Positions 1 to 10,890 are shown, counted from the stretch's first letter. The stretch is 64,000 nt of DNA from CAVXWV01 sp963695415 (GCA_963695415.1 CAVOGL010000023.1:248001-312000); one strand, 5' to 3'. Numbers and translations are program-made. Notes: generated from the sequence alone by a model not told the origin.

Positions 1-665
1 GCGTAGAGATGCATTATGACTCGCGGGTGAGCAGTATCACGCAGGTCGATGGCGGATTGCGCCTGGAGTCAGGGCGAGGGGAGGAGATATACGACCAGTG
101 CCTGGTCACCACTTCACCGGGTCTGATGGCGAAGCTGGCTCCTGATTTGCCAGCCGATTACCTGGACGGGCTGCTGTCCTTGAAAAGCATGGGCGCGGTG
201 GTAATGGTGCTGTCTCTCAAACACAGGCTTTCACCCGAAGGCTATTACTGGTACAACATCCCCAAATCTGCCGGGTTCCCCTTCCTGGCGGTGGTGGAGC
301 ATACCAATTACGTTCCAGCGGAACACTTTGGCGGTGATCACATAGTCTATATCGGTGATTACCTGGATACTGACCACGAATATTTCTCCCTGAGCAAGGA
401 TGAATTGCTGGAGCGCTTCTTGCCCTCATTATCACGCATCAATCCTGATTTTCAACCCGATTGGGTGCGCTCCAGCTGGCTCTTCAGCACGAAATATGCC
501 CAGCCTGTGCCTGAGGTGAACCATTCCCAGAATATCCCCGCCATCCAGACGCCACTGCAGGGGCTGTATTTTGCCAGCATGAGCCAGGTGTACCCCTGGG
601 ACCGGGGCACTAATTTCGCCGTGGAGATCGGCAGGCGCGCCGCGGGGATGATGCTGGCGGGTTAA
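1..665 (+). CDS. FAD-dependent amine oxidase-like protein, C-terminal part (5' end outside window)
   Basis: C-terminal ~220 residues of a flavin-containing amine oxidase / protoporphyrinogen-oxidase-like enzyme. The frame is open to base 3, so the ATG at 9 is probably internal and the FAD-binding N-terminus lies outside the window. Visible features are the 'DQCLVTTSPGLMAKL' segment typical of the substrate/FAD interface and a C-terminal block with 'GLYFASMSQVYPWDRGTNFAVEIGR', which resembles the closing FAD-contact motif of this superfamily. The substrate cannot be told: carotenoid desaturase-like and amine oxidase-like members share this fold. Followed 42 bp later by the methyltransferase gene on the same strand. 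Confidence 0.75.
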   Translation, partial: VEMHYDSRVSSITQVDGGLRLESGRGEEIYDQCLVTTSPGLMAKLAPDLPADYLDGLLSLKSMGAVVMVLSLKHRLSPEGYYWYNIPKSAGFPFLAVVEHTNYVPAEHFGGDHIVYIGDYLDTDHEYFSLSKDELLERFLPSLSRINPDFQPDWVRSSWLFSTKYAQPVPEVNHSQNIPAIQTPLQGLYFASMSQVYPWDRGTNFAVEIGRRAAGMMLAG

Positions 666-707
666 AGACTGCCGCCCGAGGCGTGTGATTCCAAACACGA
701 CCCGCGC

Positions 708-1899
708 ATGAATCCAGCCGTATTCCACCAGCTGCTCACACCCACCGGTCAGGAGGCATTAGCTGCAGCAGCGTCTCTTGAGCCGGTTGAAAAAGACTTC
801 CTGCACCACTTCGACAGGCTCAGGAACATTTTCCCGCCAGACCTTTCCCGCGCTGCCCTGGAAACCGCCATCCTGCGGGGTGAGGCGAGAGCTAAATTCC
901 CGCAGGCGGACAGAATGTATTTCACCCGCCAGGCGCTGGAGCAGGCGACGAGCCATGCCGTGGCAGTTTACCGCGCCGGGCGCTATAAGGGGTACCGCCT
1001 CCTTGCCGACCTGGGCTGCTCGATTGGGTCAGATAGCATAGCGCTGGCTGATCGCCGCGCCGGTCGTGGGCGTCGACCTGGACCCGCTGCGCCTGGCGAT
1101 GGCGAAGGCGAACGCCGAAGGTGCTGGTATGGGCGGCCGCGTCACGCTGCTGCAGGCAGACCTGAGGCGTGAACTGCCGTTCAAAGCGGTGCCAGGAGTT
1201 GGTCTCTTCTTCGACCCGGCGCGGCGCGATGAGCGCGGGCGGGTGTATTCTGTCAGGGCGTATGCCCCGCCTTTGAGCACGGTCTCGGCATGGCTGCCGC
1301 GTTTCCCTTCCATTGGCGTCAAGCTCTCTCCCGGGGTGAACCTGGATGAGCTGGCGGGTTACGACGCCGAGGTGGAGTTTATCTCCCTGCATGGTGAACT
1401 GAAGGAAGCGGTGTTATGGTTTGGACCGTTGAAGAATGCTTTCCGCAGGGCGACGCTGCTGCCGGGTGGACACACACTGGCGGTGGACAGCGATGAGCTT
1501 CACCTCACACAGCGGCTCAGCGAGCCGCGGCAGTACTTCTACGAGCCGGACCCGGCGGTGCTGCGCGCAGGTTTGGTGCGCCATCTTGGCTTGGTCCTGG
1601 ATGCCTGCCAGCTGGACGCTGAGATCGCCTACCTGACCGCTGATGCGTTGCTCCCAACGCCTTTCGCCCGCGCCTGGGAGGTGGAGGCGTGGTTCCCTTT
1701 CAGCCTGAAACGGCTGCGGCGTGAGCTGCGCGCCCGGAATGTGGGTGAGGCGGCGGTGAAGAAGCGCGGTTCGCCGCTGGAGCCGGAAAGCCTGATCCGC
1801 GACCTGCGCCTGAAAGGGGACGCCTTCCGCTGGGTGTTCCTGACACAGCTAAACGGCAAGCCAATCGTGATCCTGGCGCAGAAGGAAATCACGGCATGA
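708..1899 (+). CDS. SAM-dependent methyltransferase with THUMP-like C-terminus (frameshifted)
   Basis: Class I SAM-dependent methyltransferase of the THUMP-like type; substrate unknown, RNA is a guess. Frame 1 (708 to ~1050) carries the SAM-binding motif I 'LLADLGCSIGSDSIALA'; the second frame (~1051-1899) carries motif II 'VVGVDLDPLRLAMAKANA' and 'LLQADLR', then 'FFDPARRDERGR', a typical post-SAM motif, and the C-terminal THUMP-like domain. The break is one extra base near 1050: removing it gives an uninterrupted 'SIALA-(x)-IAAPVVGVDLD'. The two halves together make about 397 residues, the family's usual size, so this is probably one gene with a sequence error rather than two. A GTG at 1066 is not a plausible separate start because motif I would be lost. 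Confidence 0.8.
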
Positions 1900-1952
1900 T
1901 CATCGCTGAAGAGTAAAATAATCCCAAAAAACTGACAGGAGAATAAAAACCG

Positions 1953-3358
1953 ATGTCCCCCTTATCTGTTCTCGCTTCCAACCCGCGTTATTTCAGCCTG
2001 GATGGCGAAACCGCCATCTACCTCACCGGCTCGCACACCTGGGCGAACCTTCAGGATATTGGCTTGATAGACACCCCGCCGTTCCCTTACCAGGAATACC
2101 TCGACTTCATGCAGGCTTCCAACCATAACTTCATGCGCTTGTGGATGTTCGAGCAGCCTGAGCGCGCCTGCTGGACCGAACTCGATCATCTATTTCGACC
2201 CGCTGCCCTGGGCGCGCACCGGGTCCTGGTGAGGCGGCCGACGGCAAGCCCAAATTCGATCTGTCTGCCTGGAATGAGGCTTATTTCGAGCGCATGCGCC
2301 AGCGCATCATCCAGGCGGGAGAGGCAGGCATCTACTGCGCGGTGATGCTCTTCCAGGGCTGGAGCCTGGCGGTGAATGACCGCGGTCTCGATCCATGGAT
2401 GGTGCACCCCTTCAATGGGGACAACAACATCAACGGCGTGGATGTGCCCTATCCTGGGTGGGATAACGAGACCGACCCCTCATTGCACAGCCTGCACAAT
2501 CCCGGGGTCATTGCCCACCAGGAAGCCTACGTGCGCAAGGTGATCGACACGGTCAATGACCTCGACAACGTGCTCTACGAGATCATCAACGAGGGCGGCT
2601 CGCTGGCATGGCAGGTGCACATGGTGGACTTCATCCACGCCTGCGAGCGCGGCAAAGCCAAACAGCACCCCGTTGGCATCACCTCCGGCACGCCGTACCT
2701 GCGTAACGCGCCGATCGTCGCCAGCAGCACGGACTGGTATTCGCCCGTCAACCAGCCCAACTGGTGGGACCGGGGTAATGTCCCCTACGTGGAGGATTAT
2801 CGCCAGGACCCGCCCGTGGCGGATGGGCGCAAGGTGAGCATCACCGATACCGACCACCTGTGGGGGCACGGCGGCAACCACCAGTGGGTGTGGAAATCGT
2901 TCACGCGCGGGCACAACCCGATCTTCATGGACCCCTGGTGGTCGCTGTACCTGGGCTCCACGGAAGATGTCGCCGCCTGGTCGTTCACCGGCGGCGTGAG
3001 CAAGGACCAGCGCGACTACCCCGACTGGGCGCCCACCCGCAGAGCGATGGGCGATACGAAGCGTTACGCCGACCGGATGGACCTGGCGAAGATGGCGCCG
3101 CGCCCTGATTTGTGTTCCACGCGTTACTGCCTTGCCAATCCTGGTTTCGAATACCTGGTTTATTTGCCGGAAGGCGGGTCGGTGACCCTGGATTTGTGTG
3201 AAGCGCCGGCGGGCAGCCGGTTTGACGTGGAATGGTTCTTCCCGTGGATCGAGCGCACCTTCCCCGGCGCGTATCCTCTGGAAGGCGGGGATTACGCTGT
3301 AACAACAGCCCCCTTCACCGGGGATGCGGTGTTGTATTTGAAAAGATCCTCATTGTAG
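1953..3358 (+). CDS. TIM-barrel glycoside hydrolase-like protein (two frameshifts)
   Basis: Probable (beta/alpha)8 glycoside hydrolase of the cellulase superfamily, related to the DUF4038 group. The ATG at 1953 has a good ribosome binding site (AGGAGAA at about 1937). N-terminus: 'NPRYFSLDGETAIYLTGSHTW', then 'HNFMRLWMFEQ'. Central part: 'VLYEIINEGG', the usual Asn-Glu acid/base pair of clan GH-A, and 'SITDTDHLWGHGG'. The C-terminal ~90 residues look like a small beta domain. No signal peptide, so probably cytoplasmic. The frame changes twice, near 2184 and at 2224; dropping a T at 2224 restores 'YFDPLPWARTGPGEA'. The joined protein is about 468 aa. Substrate not predictable. Either a sequence error or a decaying gene. 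Confidence 0.65.
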
Positions 3359-3617
3359 TGGCGACCCATCCGGATCGATCCTGGTGATTGCGGGCAAGGG
3401 GTCGGCGCCTGCTGTGGCGTTTTCTGGCGAAAGGCGGGTCGCCCTGTGCGTGGAGGTGAACAGAGGTCGATGAACGGGGGCAAGCCGATAGGGGGCTGAA
3501 ATGGTATTACAAGGACGGATTACCGTGCCAGAAGTGGTAACGACAGGCGCGGGTGGCTTGCCGCTACAGTATTGATGGTTATGAACCAGTAGCTGATTCC
3601 CGTAGGGATTCTATTAA

Positions 3618-4166
3618 TCAATCCGTGAACACTGGCAGGTGCCCGAGGGAGATGATGTGCTGCCAGTCTTCGATGTTGCCCTCGGTGAGGATGCCGGCTT
3701 CGGCGACGACTTCAGCCTTTGCCTGAGCCATCAAGAGGTGCATGCCCTTCAATGTTGAACCGGTGCTGATGACGTCATCGACCAGGATGACTTTCTCGCC
3801 GCGGACCAATATCAGGTCTTTCTCGTCCAGGTAGAGCGTCTGCGGTTTGCCGGTGGTGATGGAGAGTGTTTCGGCGCTCAAGGCGACGCCCATGTAAGGT
3901 TTGTAGGATTTGCGCAGGATAACGTGTGTCTTACCGGTGACGACAGAGAGGGCATAAACCAGGGGGATGCTCTTTGCCTCCGCCGTGACAAGGAAGCCAT
4001 AATCGAAGTCTTTCAGCTTATCTGCCAGGGCGCTGGCGCATGCCTGCACCAGCTCTGTGTCGCCAAGGATGTTCAGCAAAGCAATACGCACGCCAGGCGC
4101 AACTTCAAAAATGGGCAGCTCTCGGTGCTTCCCGGCAATCTCAATCGGATAGGTATCCCGTGTCAT
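3618..4166 (-). CDS. Phosphoribosyltransferase, adenine-PRTase-like
   Basis: Type I phosphoribosyltransferase of 182 residues. The PRPP loop is clear at about residues 124-138: 'VILVDDVISTGSTLKGM' (two acidic residues followed by the Thr/Ser-Gly phosphate loop). Spacing and length fit adenine phosphoribosyltransferase or a close paralogue such as a purine-operon-repressor-type PRTase; the N-terminus lacks a helix-turn-helix, so an enzyme is likelier. Role: base plus PRPP gives nucleotide plus pyrophosphate in purine salvage. A strong purine-rich ribosome binding site (AGGGAGG) lies about 9 bp before the ATG. It stands alone, convergent to the hydrolase and divergent from the PLD lipoprotein gene. 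Confidence 0.8.
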   Translation of the reverse strand: MTRDTYPIEIAGKHRELPIFEVAPGVRIALLNILGDTELVQACASALADKLKDFDYGFLVTAEAKSIPLVYALSVVTGKTHVILRKSYKPYMGVALSAETLSITTGKPQTLYLDEKDLILVRGEKVILVDDVISTGSTLKGMHLLMAQAKAEVVAEAGILTEGNIEDWQHIISLGHLPVFTD

Positions 4167-4320
4167 CTATCGATCCCTCCCTGTCATCTGGTTTTCTTTG
4201 GGGGTAATTCCAACCCGGTCTTTCGTCCCAGGTTTTCCGTCCATGTTGAGCGGAGAAACTCCACTGGACGGATTGCGCTCCACAACCAAAGTTTAACACA
4301 TCTGCTATAATTTTTCGATC

Positions 4321-5389
4321 TTGAATCCTTTTCCCAGGTTATTGTCGGCAGCCTTTACCGGGTTGCTGACTTCTAGCGACGGCATGCAATAAAAATTCAG
4401 GCAGCTTGACCGGGTCACTGACCGCCCCAGAAGCGGAGTCCGGTTGGTATAGTGTCTATTTCACTGATCCGCTCGACCCGCAGGCAGGGTCTTACCGCGG
4501 CGGTCCGGATGATGCCCTGGGCGCCGCCATCGACCAGGCGCGGGTCAGCGTTGATGTCGCCGTGTTGGAAATGAACCTGTGGCGCGTGCGCGATGCGCTC
4601 ATCGATGCACACGAGCGCGGCGTGCAGGTGCGCGTGGTCACGGAGAGCGATAACCTGTACTTCGATGAGGTCCAGGAGCTGATTGAAGCGGGTATCCCTG
4701 TCTCTGGAGACCTGGGCGAAGGATTAACGCACAACAAGTTCGCCGTTATTGACCGGCAGGAAGTGTGGACGGGCTCGATGAATTTCACCACCACGGATGG
4801 CTACCGCAACGACAACAACCTGCTGCGCATCCGCTCCGCCCAGGTGGCTGAGAATTACACCAGCGAGTTCGAGGAGATGTTCATACAGGACCTGTACGGA
4901 CCCGATATCCGCGCAGCCACGCCCAATCCGCTTGTCACGGTCGATGGCACCCGGGTTGAAACATACTTTTCCCCCGACGACCAGACTGCGCGTCGCCTGC
5001 AGGAGTTGATTAACAACGCTGAAAAGAGCGTTTTTTTCCTGGCATTCAGCTTCACATCAGACGACCTGGCGGATGCGCTCATGCGCAGGGCTCGGGCGGG
5101 GGTGCATGTGGCAGGCGTGATGGACCAATCGCAAATTTCCAGTAACCAGGGCAGCGAATTCGAGCGTTTGGTGGATGCGGGGCTGGATGTGCGACCGGAC
5201 GGCAATCCCAACAAAATGCACCACAAGGTTTTTATTATTGATGAGTTCATTGTGGTGACAGGCTCGTACAATTTCAGCGCCAGCGCCGAGAAATTTAATG
5301 ACGAGAACACACTCATCCTGTACAATAGAGACATCGCAGCCAGATACCTGGAGGCGTTCGACCTGGTCTTCAAATTAGCAGAAAGGTAA
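4321..5389 (+). CDS. Phospholipase D-family lipoprotein, two HKD motifs (frameshifted leader)
   Basis: PLD-superfamily phosphodiesterase with two complete HKD motifs: 'HNKFAVIDRQEVWTGSMNF' at about residue 110 and 'HHKVFIIDEFIVVTGSYNF' at about 272, counted from the TTG at 4406. That TTG is not the real start. Upstream in the same frame the sequence reads LLATAC-NKNSGS, a lipobox with its cysteine at 4385-4387. One base earlier in frame, from TTG 4321, it reads MNPFPRLLSAAFTGLL. Dropping the A at 4369 joins them into a textbook lipoprotein signal peptide. The enzyme is therefore predicted to be anchored outside the membrane. Two-HKD enzymes of this length are often secreted endonucleases (Nuc type). 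It ends 6 bp before the ATPase gene, so they are probably co-transcribed. Confidence 0.8.
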
Positions 5390-5395
5390 GGGAAC

Positions 5396-7919
5396 ATGGA
5401 CGCAAACTTCAAGCCAGGAGAATTTTTCCTCGGCAAAATATTCAGCACCGATGAGGGCAAGCTGACCGATACGCCCAGTTTTTACGAGGCGGATGACCTG
5501 ACCACCCATGCGGTTGTCGTCGGTATGACCGGTTCCGGGAAAACGGGTCTTTGTGTGGGTATGCTGGAAGAAGCCGCCTTGAACAATCTCCCCGCCTTGA
5601 TGATCGATCCAAAGGGTGATCTGACCAACCTGCTGCTGCATTTCCCCGACCTGCTCCCGCAGGATTTCCGACCATGGGTTAACCCGGACATCGCCCGGCG
5701 TACCGGCGAAAGCCTTGAGACGGTAGCGGAACAGGAAGCGGAGAAATGGCGTAAGGGGCTGGATGGCTGGGGGATCGGCAGAGACCGGATTGAGGCGCTC
5801 AAGAATGCCGTGCAGTTTGCGATTTACACACCCGGATCCGACTCGGGGCTGCCGGTGAGTATCCTCGCCTCCCTGGAAGCGCCGGATATCGCCTGGGAAG
5901 AAAACCGCGAGCTGCTGCGGGAGAAAATCTCGGCGACAGTGACAGCCCTGCTGGGCTTGGTCGGGCTGAATGACATAGACCCGGTGCGCTTCGCGCGAGC
6001 ACATTCTGCTTGCCAACATCTTTGAGAATGCCTGGCAGCAGGGGAAGGACCTCAGCCTGAGCGAGCTGATCCTGCAGACGCAGAACCCGCCCTTCCAAAA
6101 ATTGGGGGTGTTCGAGGTCAACACGTTTTATCCGGAGCGAGAGCGGTTTGACCTGGCGATGTCCCTGAACAACATCCTGGCATCGCCTTCATTCCAGTCC
6201 TGGATCGAGGGCGAACCGCTGGATATCGCCTCGATGCTGTACACACCACAGGGCAAACCGCGGCACACCGTGTTTTATATTGCCCACCTGCAGGAAACCG
6301 AGCGCATGTTCTTCGTGACACTGTTGTTCTCGGCGGTCGAAGCCTGGATGCGCTCGCAGCCCGGGACTCCATCCCTGCGCAGCCTGGTCTATTTTGACGA
6401 GATATTTGGTTACCTGCCCCCGATCAGCAACCCGCCCTCGAAGCCTGTGATGATGCGCATGCTCAAACAAGCGCGTGCCTTTGGCATCGGGTTAGTGCTG
6501 GCGACGCAGAACCCGGCAGACGTCGATTACAAGGGACTCTCCAACACGGGCACCTGGTTTGTGGGCAAACTGCAGACCGATCAGGACAAGCAGCGCCTGT
6601 TGGATGGTTTGGAGGGGGCGGTAGCAGGCAGTTTCAACCGCAGTGAGTTTGACAAGCTAATTTCCGGATTGGGCAAGCGAGTGTTCCTGCTGCACAATGT
6701 GCATGACAAGGCGCCCAGGTTGTTTGGCACCCGCTGGGCAATGAATTACCTGGCAGGTCCGCTGACGCGCACACAAATTCCCGAACTCAACAATCTGGCT
6801 GGGCTGGGCAATAGGAAGGATGCCACCGTCACGCAGGGTCAGAGTCCAAGATATGAACCAGAGCAGCGTGAACCTGGCACAACTACCAAGTCGCAAGCAG
6901 CTCCCACTGCACTCACCTCGTTTTCTGCGACGAAGCCGGCGGTGCCTGCAGGAGCGGAGGAATACTTCTTCGCCAACAACCTGACCTTCTCGAGGGCGTT
7001 CAAAGCTGCCGGGCGGGAATTCCCGCCTCAGGCACAGAATTTGGGGCTGGTTTATCGACCGGTGTTGTTTGCACAGGCGAGTGTCCGCTTCCAGAACAGG
7101 CGATACAACTTAAGCCATGAGCTGACACAAGCTGCACTGGTCGAGAACCCGGACCGGCGAGGCATGGTCCGCTGGGAAGATTATTTATCAACGCCGGTGA
7201 ACGTGAGGGCATTGGAATCGAGGGCAGAGCCAGGCGGGCGTTTTGCCATGTTGGAATCGCCCCTTTCGGATGAAAAGGGCATCAGAGCCATGGAAAAGGA
7301 TTTTCAGGACTGGCTTTACCACAACAGCCGCGTGACCGTACGGGCAAATGAGACTCTGAAGATTTTTGCTGGACCCGATGTGCCGGATGAAGAGTTCAAG
7401 CAGCTGTGCACCAATGCGGCAAAAAAGTTGGGTGAGGCGGAATTTAAGAAAGTTGAGGATTCCTTCGAAAAACGGATCGATGCCATTGAGGATAAGTTAA
7501 AACGCGAACAACGCGAACTGGCAGGAGATGAAGCTGAATTGGAGCAGCGAAAGATGGAGGAATGGGGCACTCATGCGGAAAACGTACTCAGCCTGTTTGG
7601 CGGGCGCAAACGGCGCGTGACCACCTCGCTGAGTAAGCGGCGCATGACGTCTCAGGCAAAAGCGGATGTCGAAGAAAGCAAGGATGCCATCGAAGAGTTT
7701 GAAGAACAAATTGAGGAACTTGAAGATGCGAAAGCCGAAGCGCTTCAGGAGGTCAATGACCGTTTTGAGGCGATGATCCAGGATACAAGCGAGATCATTG
7801 TTGAGCCCTATAAGAAGGACATCTTGATCGAAAAATTCGGCATCGCCTGGATGCCAATTTATCTCAGCCAGGTGGGCGCTGAGGAATTGGAACTGCCAGG
7901 ATTTGAAAACCGCTCCTGA
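5396..7919 (+). CDS. HerA/VirD4-like P-loop ATPase with C-terminal coiled coil (frameshifted)
   Basis: Large ATPase of the FtsK/HerA superfamily (DUF87/DUF853 type). Walker A 'GMTGSGKTGL' is at about residue 43, followed by 'ALMIDPKGDLTNLL'. Walker B 'SLVYFDEIFGYLPP' and the sensor-like 'GLVLATQNPADVDYKG' lie in the second frame. The frames meet at TT 5990-5991: dropping one T gives 'DPVRSREHILLANIFENAW', which fits the family. The C-terminal third is charged coiled coil (about 7440-7800), then a conserved tail. Total about 840 aa, no membrane segment, so cytoplasmic. Members move DNA or remodel protein complexes; the substrate here is unknown. It begins 6 bp after the PLD lipoprotein gene. 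Confidence 0.75.
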
Positions 7920-8025
7920 CGGGCTTTTTGCCACAGAAAACAAGATAAGATTGATGATTTCATGTTATCCTTGTTGATGTTCCCTGACTGAACAGGAAAA
8001 TAATTCCCTTGATGGAGAAGATTGG

Positions 8026-8223
8026 ATGAGCAGGAAAAGTAGAAAACAGTCGCGTATGAACCGGGAGGCAGCTGCCTCAGGTACCTCTCGGGTAACCACT
8101 TCCCGGACAGATGATTCATTTAACCCGGATTACAGTTATGTGATCCGAGACCTGAAAAGGATTGGTACTCTGGCTGCCAGTTTCCTGGCAATCCTGGTCG
8201 TCCTGTCATTCTTTTTGCGCTGA
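8026..8223 (+). CDS. Small single-pass membrane protein
   Basis: 65-residue protein with a basic, Ser/Thr-rich N-terminal half, the segment 'NPDYSYVIRDLKRIG' and one C-terminal membrane helix ('LAASFLAILVVLSFFL'). A GGAGAAG ribosome binding site lies about 8 bp before the ATG. The arrangement (cytoplasmic tail, DY-x-YV-x-DLKRI motif, terminal TM) resembles short hypothetical proteins I recall from Anaerolineae, but I know no function. Lies between the ATPase gene and the AI-2E permease gene. Confidence 0.6.
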   Translation: MSRKSRKQSRMNREAAASGTSRVTTSRTDDSFNPDYSYVIRDLKRIGTLAASFLAILVVLSFFLR

Positions 8224-8280
8224 GGTGTTCGCGGTTCAGATCCTGTTTAAAAGACTGATTTTATGACGCACTGAGTGCTC

Positions 8281-9489
8281 ATGTCCGACGATACCGCTTC
8301 CGGTCAGAACGCCTCCCCGGGCTGGGGTTCCACCACCAAGCTGGTGGTGGGTTTAACCGTGGTGGCGATTGTTGCTGCGCTGCTGATTCGCTTCCGTTTT
8401 ATCATTGGTCCGATCATCCTGGCGTTTGTCCTGGCGTACCTGCTGAGTCCCCTGGTTGCACGCCTTTCGAAATCCCTGCACCTTTCATGGCGGTTCTCAG
8501 TCAATATTGTTTACGTACTGCTGGTGATCATCCTGGCGGGATTGATCGTTGTACTGGGATTTGTCATCGTGCAGCAGGTGCAAAGCCTGCTGGGGGCGCT
8601 GTCCCGCATCATCACAGAACTACCGGTTCTGATTCGCGATATGCCCAAGATTTACCAGGTCGGACCTTTCATGTTTGACCTTGAACAGCTGCAGTTAAGC
8701 AGCCTGGCGAGTGAGTACCTGCCCAACCTTCAGTCACCGCTTTTACAGGTGGGTTCGGTTATCAGCGCATTAGCCAGCGGCACCCTGGGCACTTTGGGGT
8801 GGACGGGTTTTGTCTTGATCATTTCTTATTTCCTGCTCTCGGAGATGAACGTGGTCAGCGACGCGATAGTGCCCATCGATGTGCCTGGCTATAACGAAGA
8901 TTTCCGCAAATTGGGGCACGAGCTGCGCGAGATTTGGAACGCCTTCTTGCGCGGGCAGGTGATCTTGATTGTGCTGGTGATGATCGTTTATTCACTGCTC
9001 TTCCTGATCCTGGGCGTGCGTTATGCACTTGCACTGGCAGTACTCGCAGGACTGTCGCGCCTGGTTCCCTATTTGGGTCCGATCACCGCCTGGGGCGTAG
9101 TCTTCCTGGTCACATTTTTCCAGAATGGGAATTATTTTGGGCTCGAGCAGTGGGCGTTTGCGCTGCTTGTGGTAGCGATCAGCTTCCTGGTCGACCAGAT
9201 CTTTGACCAGATCATCTCACCGCGCCTGCTGGGAGCTACCCTGGGGGTACATCCGGCGGCGCTGCTTGTCGTCGCCATCATGGCAGCCAATTTACTTGGT
9301 ATTGTGGGGTTGGTGCTTGCAGCACCGGTTTTGGCTACCCTGCAGCTGGCAGGGCGATATACCACCCGTAAAATGCTCGAATTGGATCCATTCCCCCCGG
9401 ATGACGGTAAAACGCCCGGCTCGAAGTTCAGTTTGCGTCGAGCGGCAACTCTCTGGCGTTTATTCCAAAGAAAACTGCGTAAATACTAG
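8281..9489 (+). CDS. AI-2E family transporter (PerM/TqsA-like permease)
   Basis: About 402-residue polytopic membrane protein of the AI-2E exporter/PerM family (PF01594). Paired hydrophobic helices near the N-terminus ('GPIILAFVLAYLLSPLVARL'), a middle soluble loop, then the C-terminal helix bundle with the family signature 'SRLVPYLGPITAWG' and 'HPAALLVVAIMAANLLG'. About eight TM segments. Members export small molecules or act as Na+/H+ antiporters; the substrate cannot be named. GTG 8275 and ATG 8281 are both in frame; I prefer the ATG, though no clear ribosome binding site decides it. It ends 25 bp from the convergent dnaA gene. Confidence 0.85.
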   Translation: MSDDTASGQNASPGWGSTTKLVVGLTVVAIVAALLIRFRFIIGPIILAFVLAYLLSPLVARLSKSLHLSWRFSVNIVYVLLVIILAGLIVVLGFVIVQQVQSLLGALSRIITELPVLIRDMPKIYQVGPFMFDLEQLQLSSLASEYLPNLQSPLLQVGSVISALASGTLGTLGWTGFVLIISYFLLSEMNVVSDAIVPIDVPGYNEDFRKLGHELREIWNAFLRGQVILIVLVMIVYSLLFLILGVRYALALAVLAGLSRLVPYLGPITAWGVVFLVTFFQNGNYFGLEQWAFALLVVAISFLVDQIFDQIISPRLLGATLGVHPAALLVVAIMAANLLGIVGLVLAAPVLATLQLAGRYTTRKMLELDPFPPDDGKTPGSKFSLRRAATLWRLFQRKLRKY

Positions 9490-9513
9490 TGAATTTAGAC
9501 CTGCTCTGAAGAC

Positions 9514-10890
9514 CTACAGCCGCTTTGGGACCGCCATCCGCTCGGGTTGAAAGAACTGTTCCTTGATCTGGAGCATCTGACGGCGCAGCCTGTCGTCTCT
9601 TTCCAGCAGATCAGCAATCTTATCGCAACCGTACATCACGGTTGTGTGGTCGCGGCCTCCGAGAAGTTCACCAATTTGGGGCAGGGAAAGATTGGCTTCC
9701 TCTCGCAGCAGGTACATGGCAACCTGCCTGGGCAGTGCAATCTCACGCGAACGGCCTCTGCCCAGCATGTCTTTGACCGTGATCCCGTAGACATCGGCGA
9801 CCTTGCTGATGATCTGTTCCGGGTCGAGTTCACTGCGCCTCGGCAGCAGATCAACCAGGGCGACTTCAACCAGCTGAGTGGTCAGAGGGAGACCGCTCAG
9901 GTCAGCATAAGCTGCCACCCGGGTCAATGCCCCTTCCAGCTCACGGATGTTTGACTGCACCCGCCTGGCGATCAGCTCCATGATAAAGTCCGGGATCGGG
10001 TATGAGATCCTTTCTGCTTTATAGCGCAGGATGGCGAGGCGGGTCTCCAGGTCGGGTGGCTGGATATCCGCGGTCAATCCCCATTCGAACCGCGAACGCA
10101 GCCTTTCTTCCAGGGTATTCATTGCCTTGGGGGGGCGGTCCGAAGAAATCACGATTTGCTTATTCTGCCCGTGTAGCGTGTTGAATGTGTGGAAAAATTC
10201 TTCCTGTGTGGATTCTTTACCGGCGATAAATTGAATGTCATCAATCAAAAGTACGTCAATCTGGCGGTACTTTTCCCGGAAGGTGTGCGTGTTGTGACTG
10301 CGGATGGCGTTGATCAGATCGTTGGTGAATTCCTCGGAAGAAACATAAAGCACCTGCAGCCCGGCATCGTGGCAGGTATTCCCGATAGCATGCAGCAGGT
10401 GAGTCTTACCTAATCCCACACCGCCATACAGGAACAGCGGATTGTAAGCCTGAGCTGGTTTTTCCGCCACTGCCAGGGAGGCCGCGTGCGCGAGGCGGTT
10501 ATCCGTTCCAACGACAAAATTATCGAAGGTATAACGCGGGTTCAGGGTCCCATTAGGTACAATATCCGGGAGGTCATCTTCCCACTCATCTTCTTCCTCA
10601 TCGGCGATCTGGGAAACGGAACCAGAGGGACCTGACCCGTTCGGACCCGTCCAGATTGTAAAATTAACTTCAACTGTACGGTTCATCAAGCTGGTCAGGA
10701 TGCGCGTCACAGTGCTGGTCAAGCGGCTTTGCAGCCAGTCGCGGGCGTAGGCATTCGAAACGCCGATAATAAAGCTGCCGTCTTCGTAGGTGAGGAAATG
10801 TGCACCACTCACCCACGTGTCGTAGGCTGCTTTTGGCATATCGGTTTGGAGTTGCCCTAGTGCTGCTTGCCATGCTTGATCAGCTTTCAT
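9514..10890 (-). CDS. dnaA: Chromosomal replication initiator protein DnaA
   Basis: Full-length DnaA (458 aa). Domain I at the N-terminus ('WQAALGQLQTDMPKAAYDTWV'), an acidic linker (about 115-130), AAA+ domain III with Walker A 'GGVGLGKTHLLHAIG', Walker B 'VLLIDDIQFI' and arginine-finger region 'RLRSRFEWGL', then domain IV with the DNA-binding signature 'GGRDHTTVMYGCDKI'. It melts the origin and loads the replicative helicase. The start has an AAGGAAGAGAG-type ribosome binding site. dnaN is not next to it; the neighbours are a permease (convergent) and dnaK (divergent). Its leader contains overlapping inverted repeats, described separately. Confidence 0.97.
   Translation of the reverse strand: MKADQAWQAALGQLQTDMPKAAYDTWVSGAHFLTYEDGSFIIGVSNAYARDWLQSRLTSTVTRILTSLMNRTVEVNFTIWTGPNGSGPSGSVSQIADEEEDEWEDDLPDIVPNGTLNPRYTFDNFVVGTDNRLAHAASLAVAEKPAQAYNPLFLYGGVGLGKTHLLHAIGNTCHDAGLQVLYVSSEEFTNDLINAIRSHNTHTFREKYRQIDVLLIDDIQFIAGKESTQEEFFHTFNTLHGQNKQIVISSDRPPKAMNTLEERLRSRFEWGLTADIQPPDLETRLAILRYKAERISYPIPDFIMELIARRVQSNIRELEGALTRVAAYADLSGLPLTTQLVEVALVDLLPRRSELDPEQIISKVADVYGITVKDMLGRGRSREIALPRQVAMYLLREEANLSLPQIGELLGGRDHTTVMYGCDKIADLLERDDRLRRQMLQIKEQFFQPERMAVPKRL

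Noticed and set aside
4321..7919. PLD plus HerA pair as an anti-phage defence system
   Set aside because: The corrected PLD protein has a lipoprotein leader, so it would be outside the cytoplasm; neither gene has the partner domains seen in known HerA defence systems, and no other defence gene is near.
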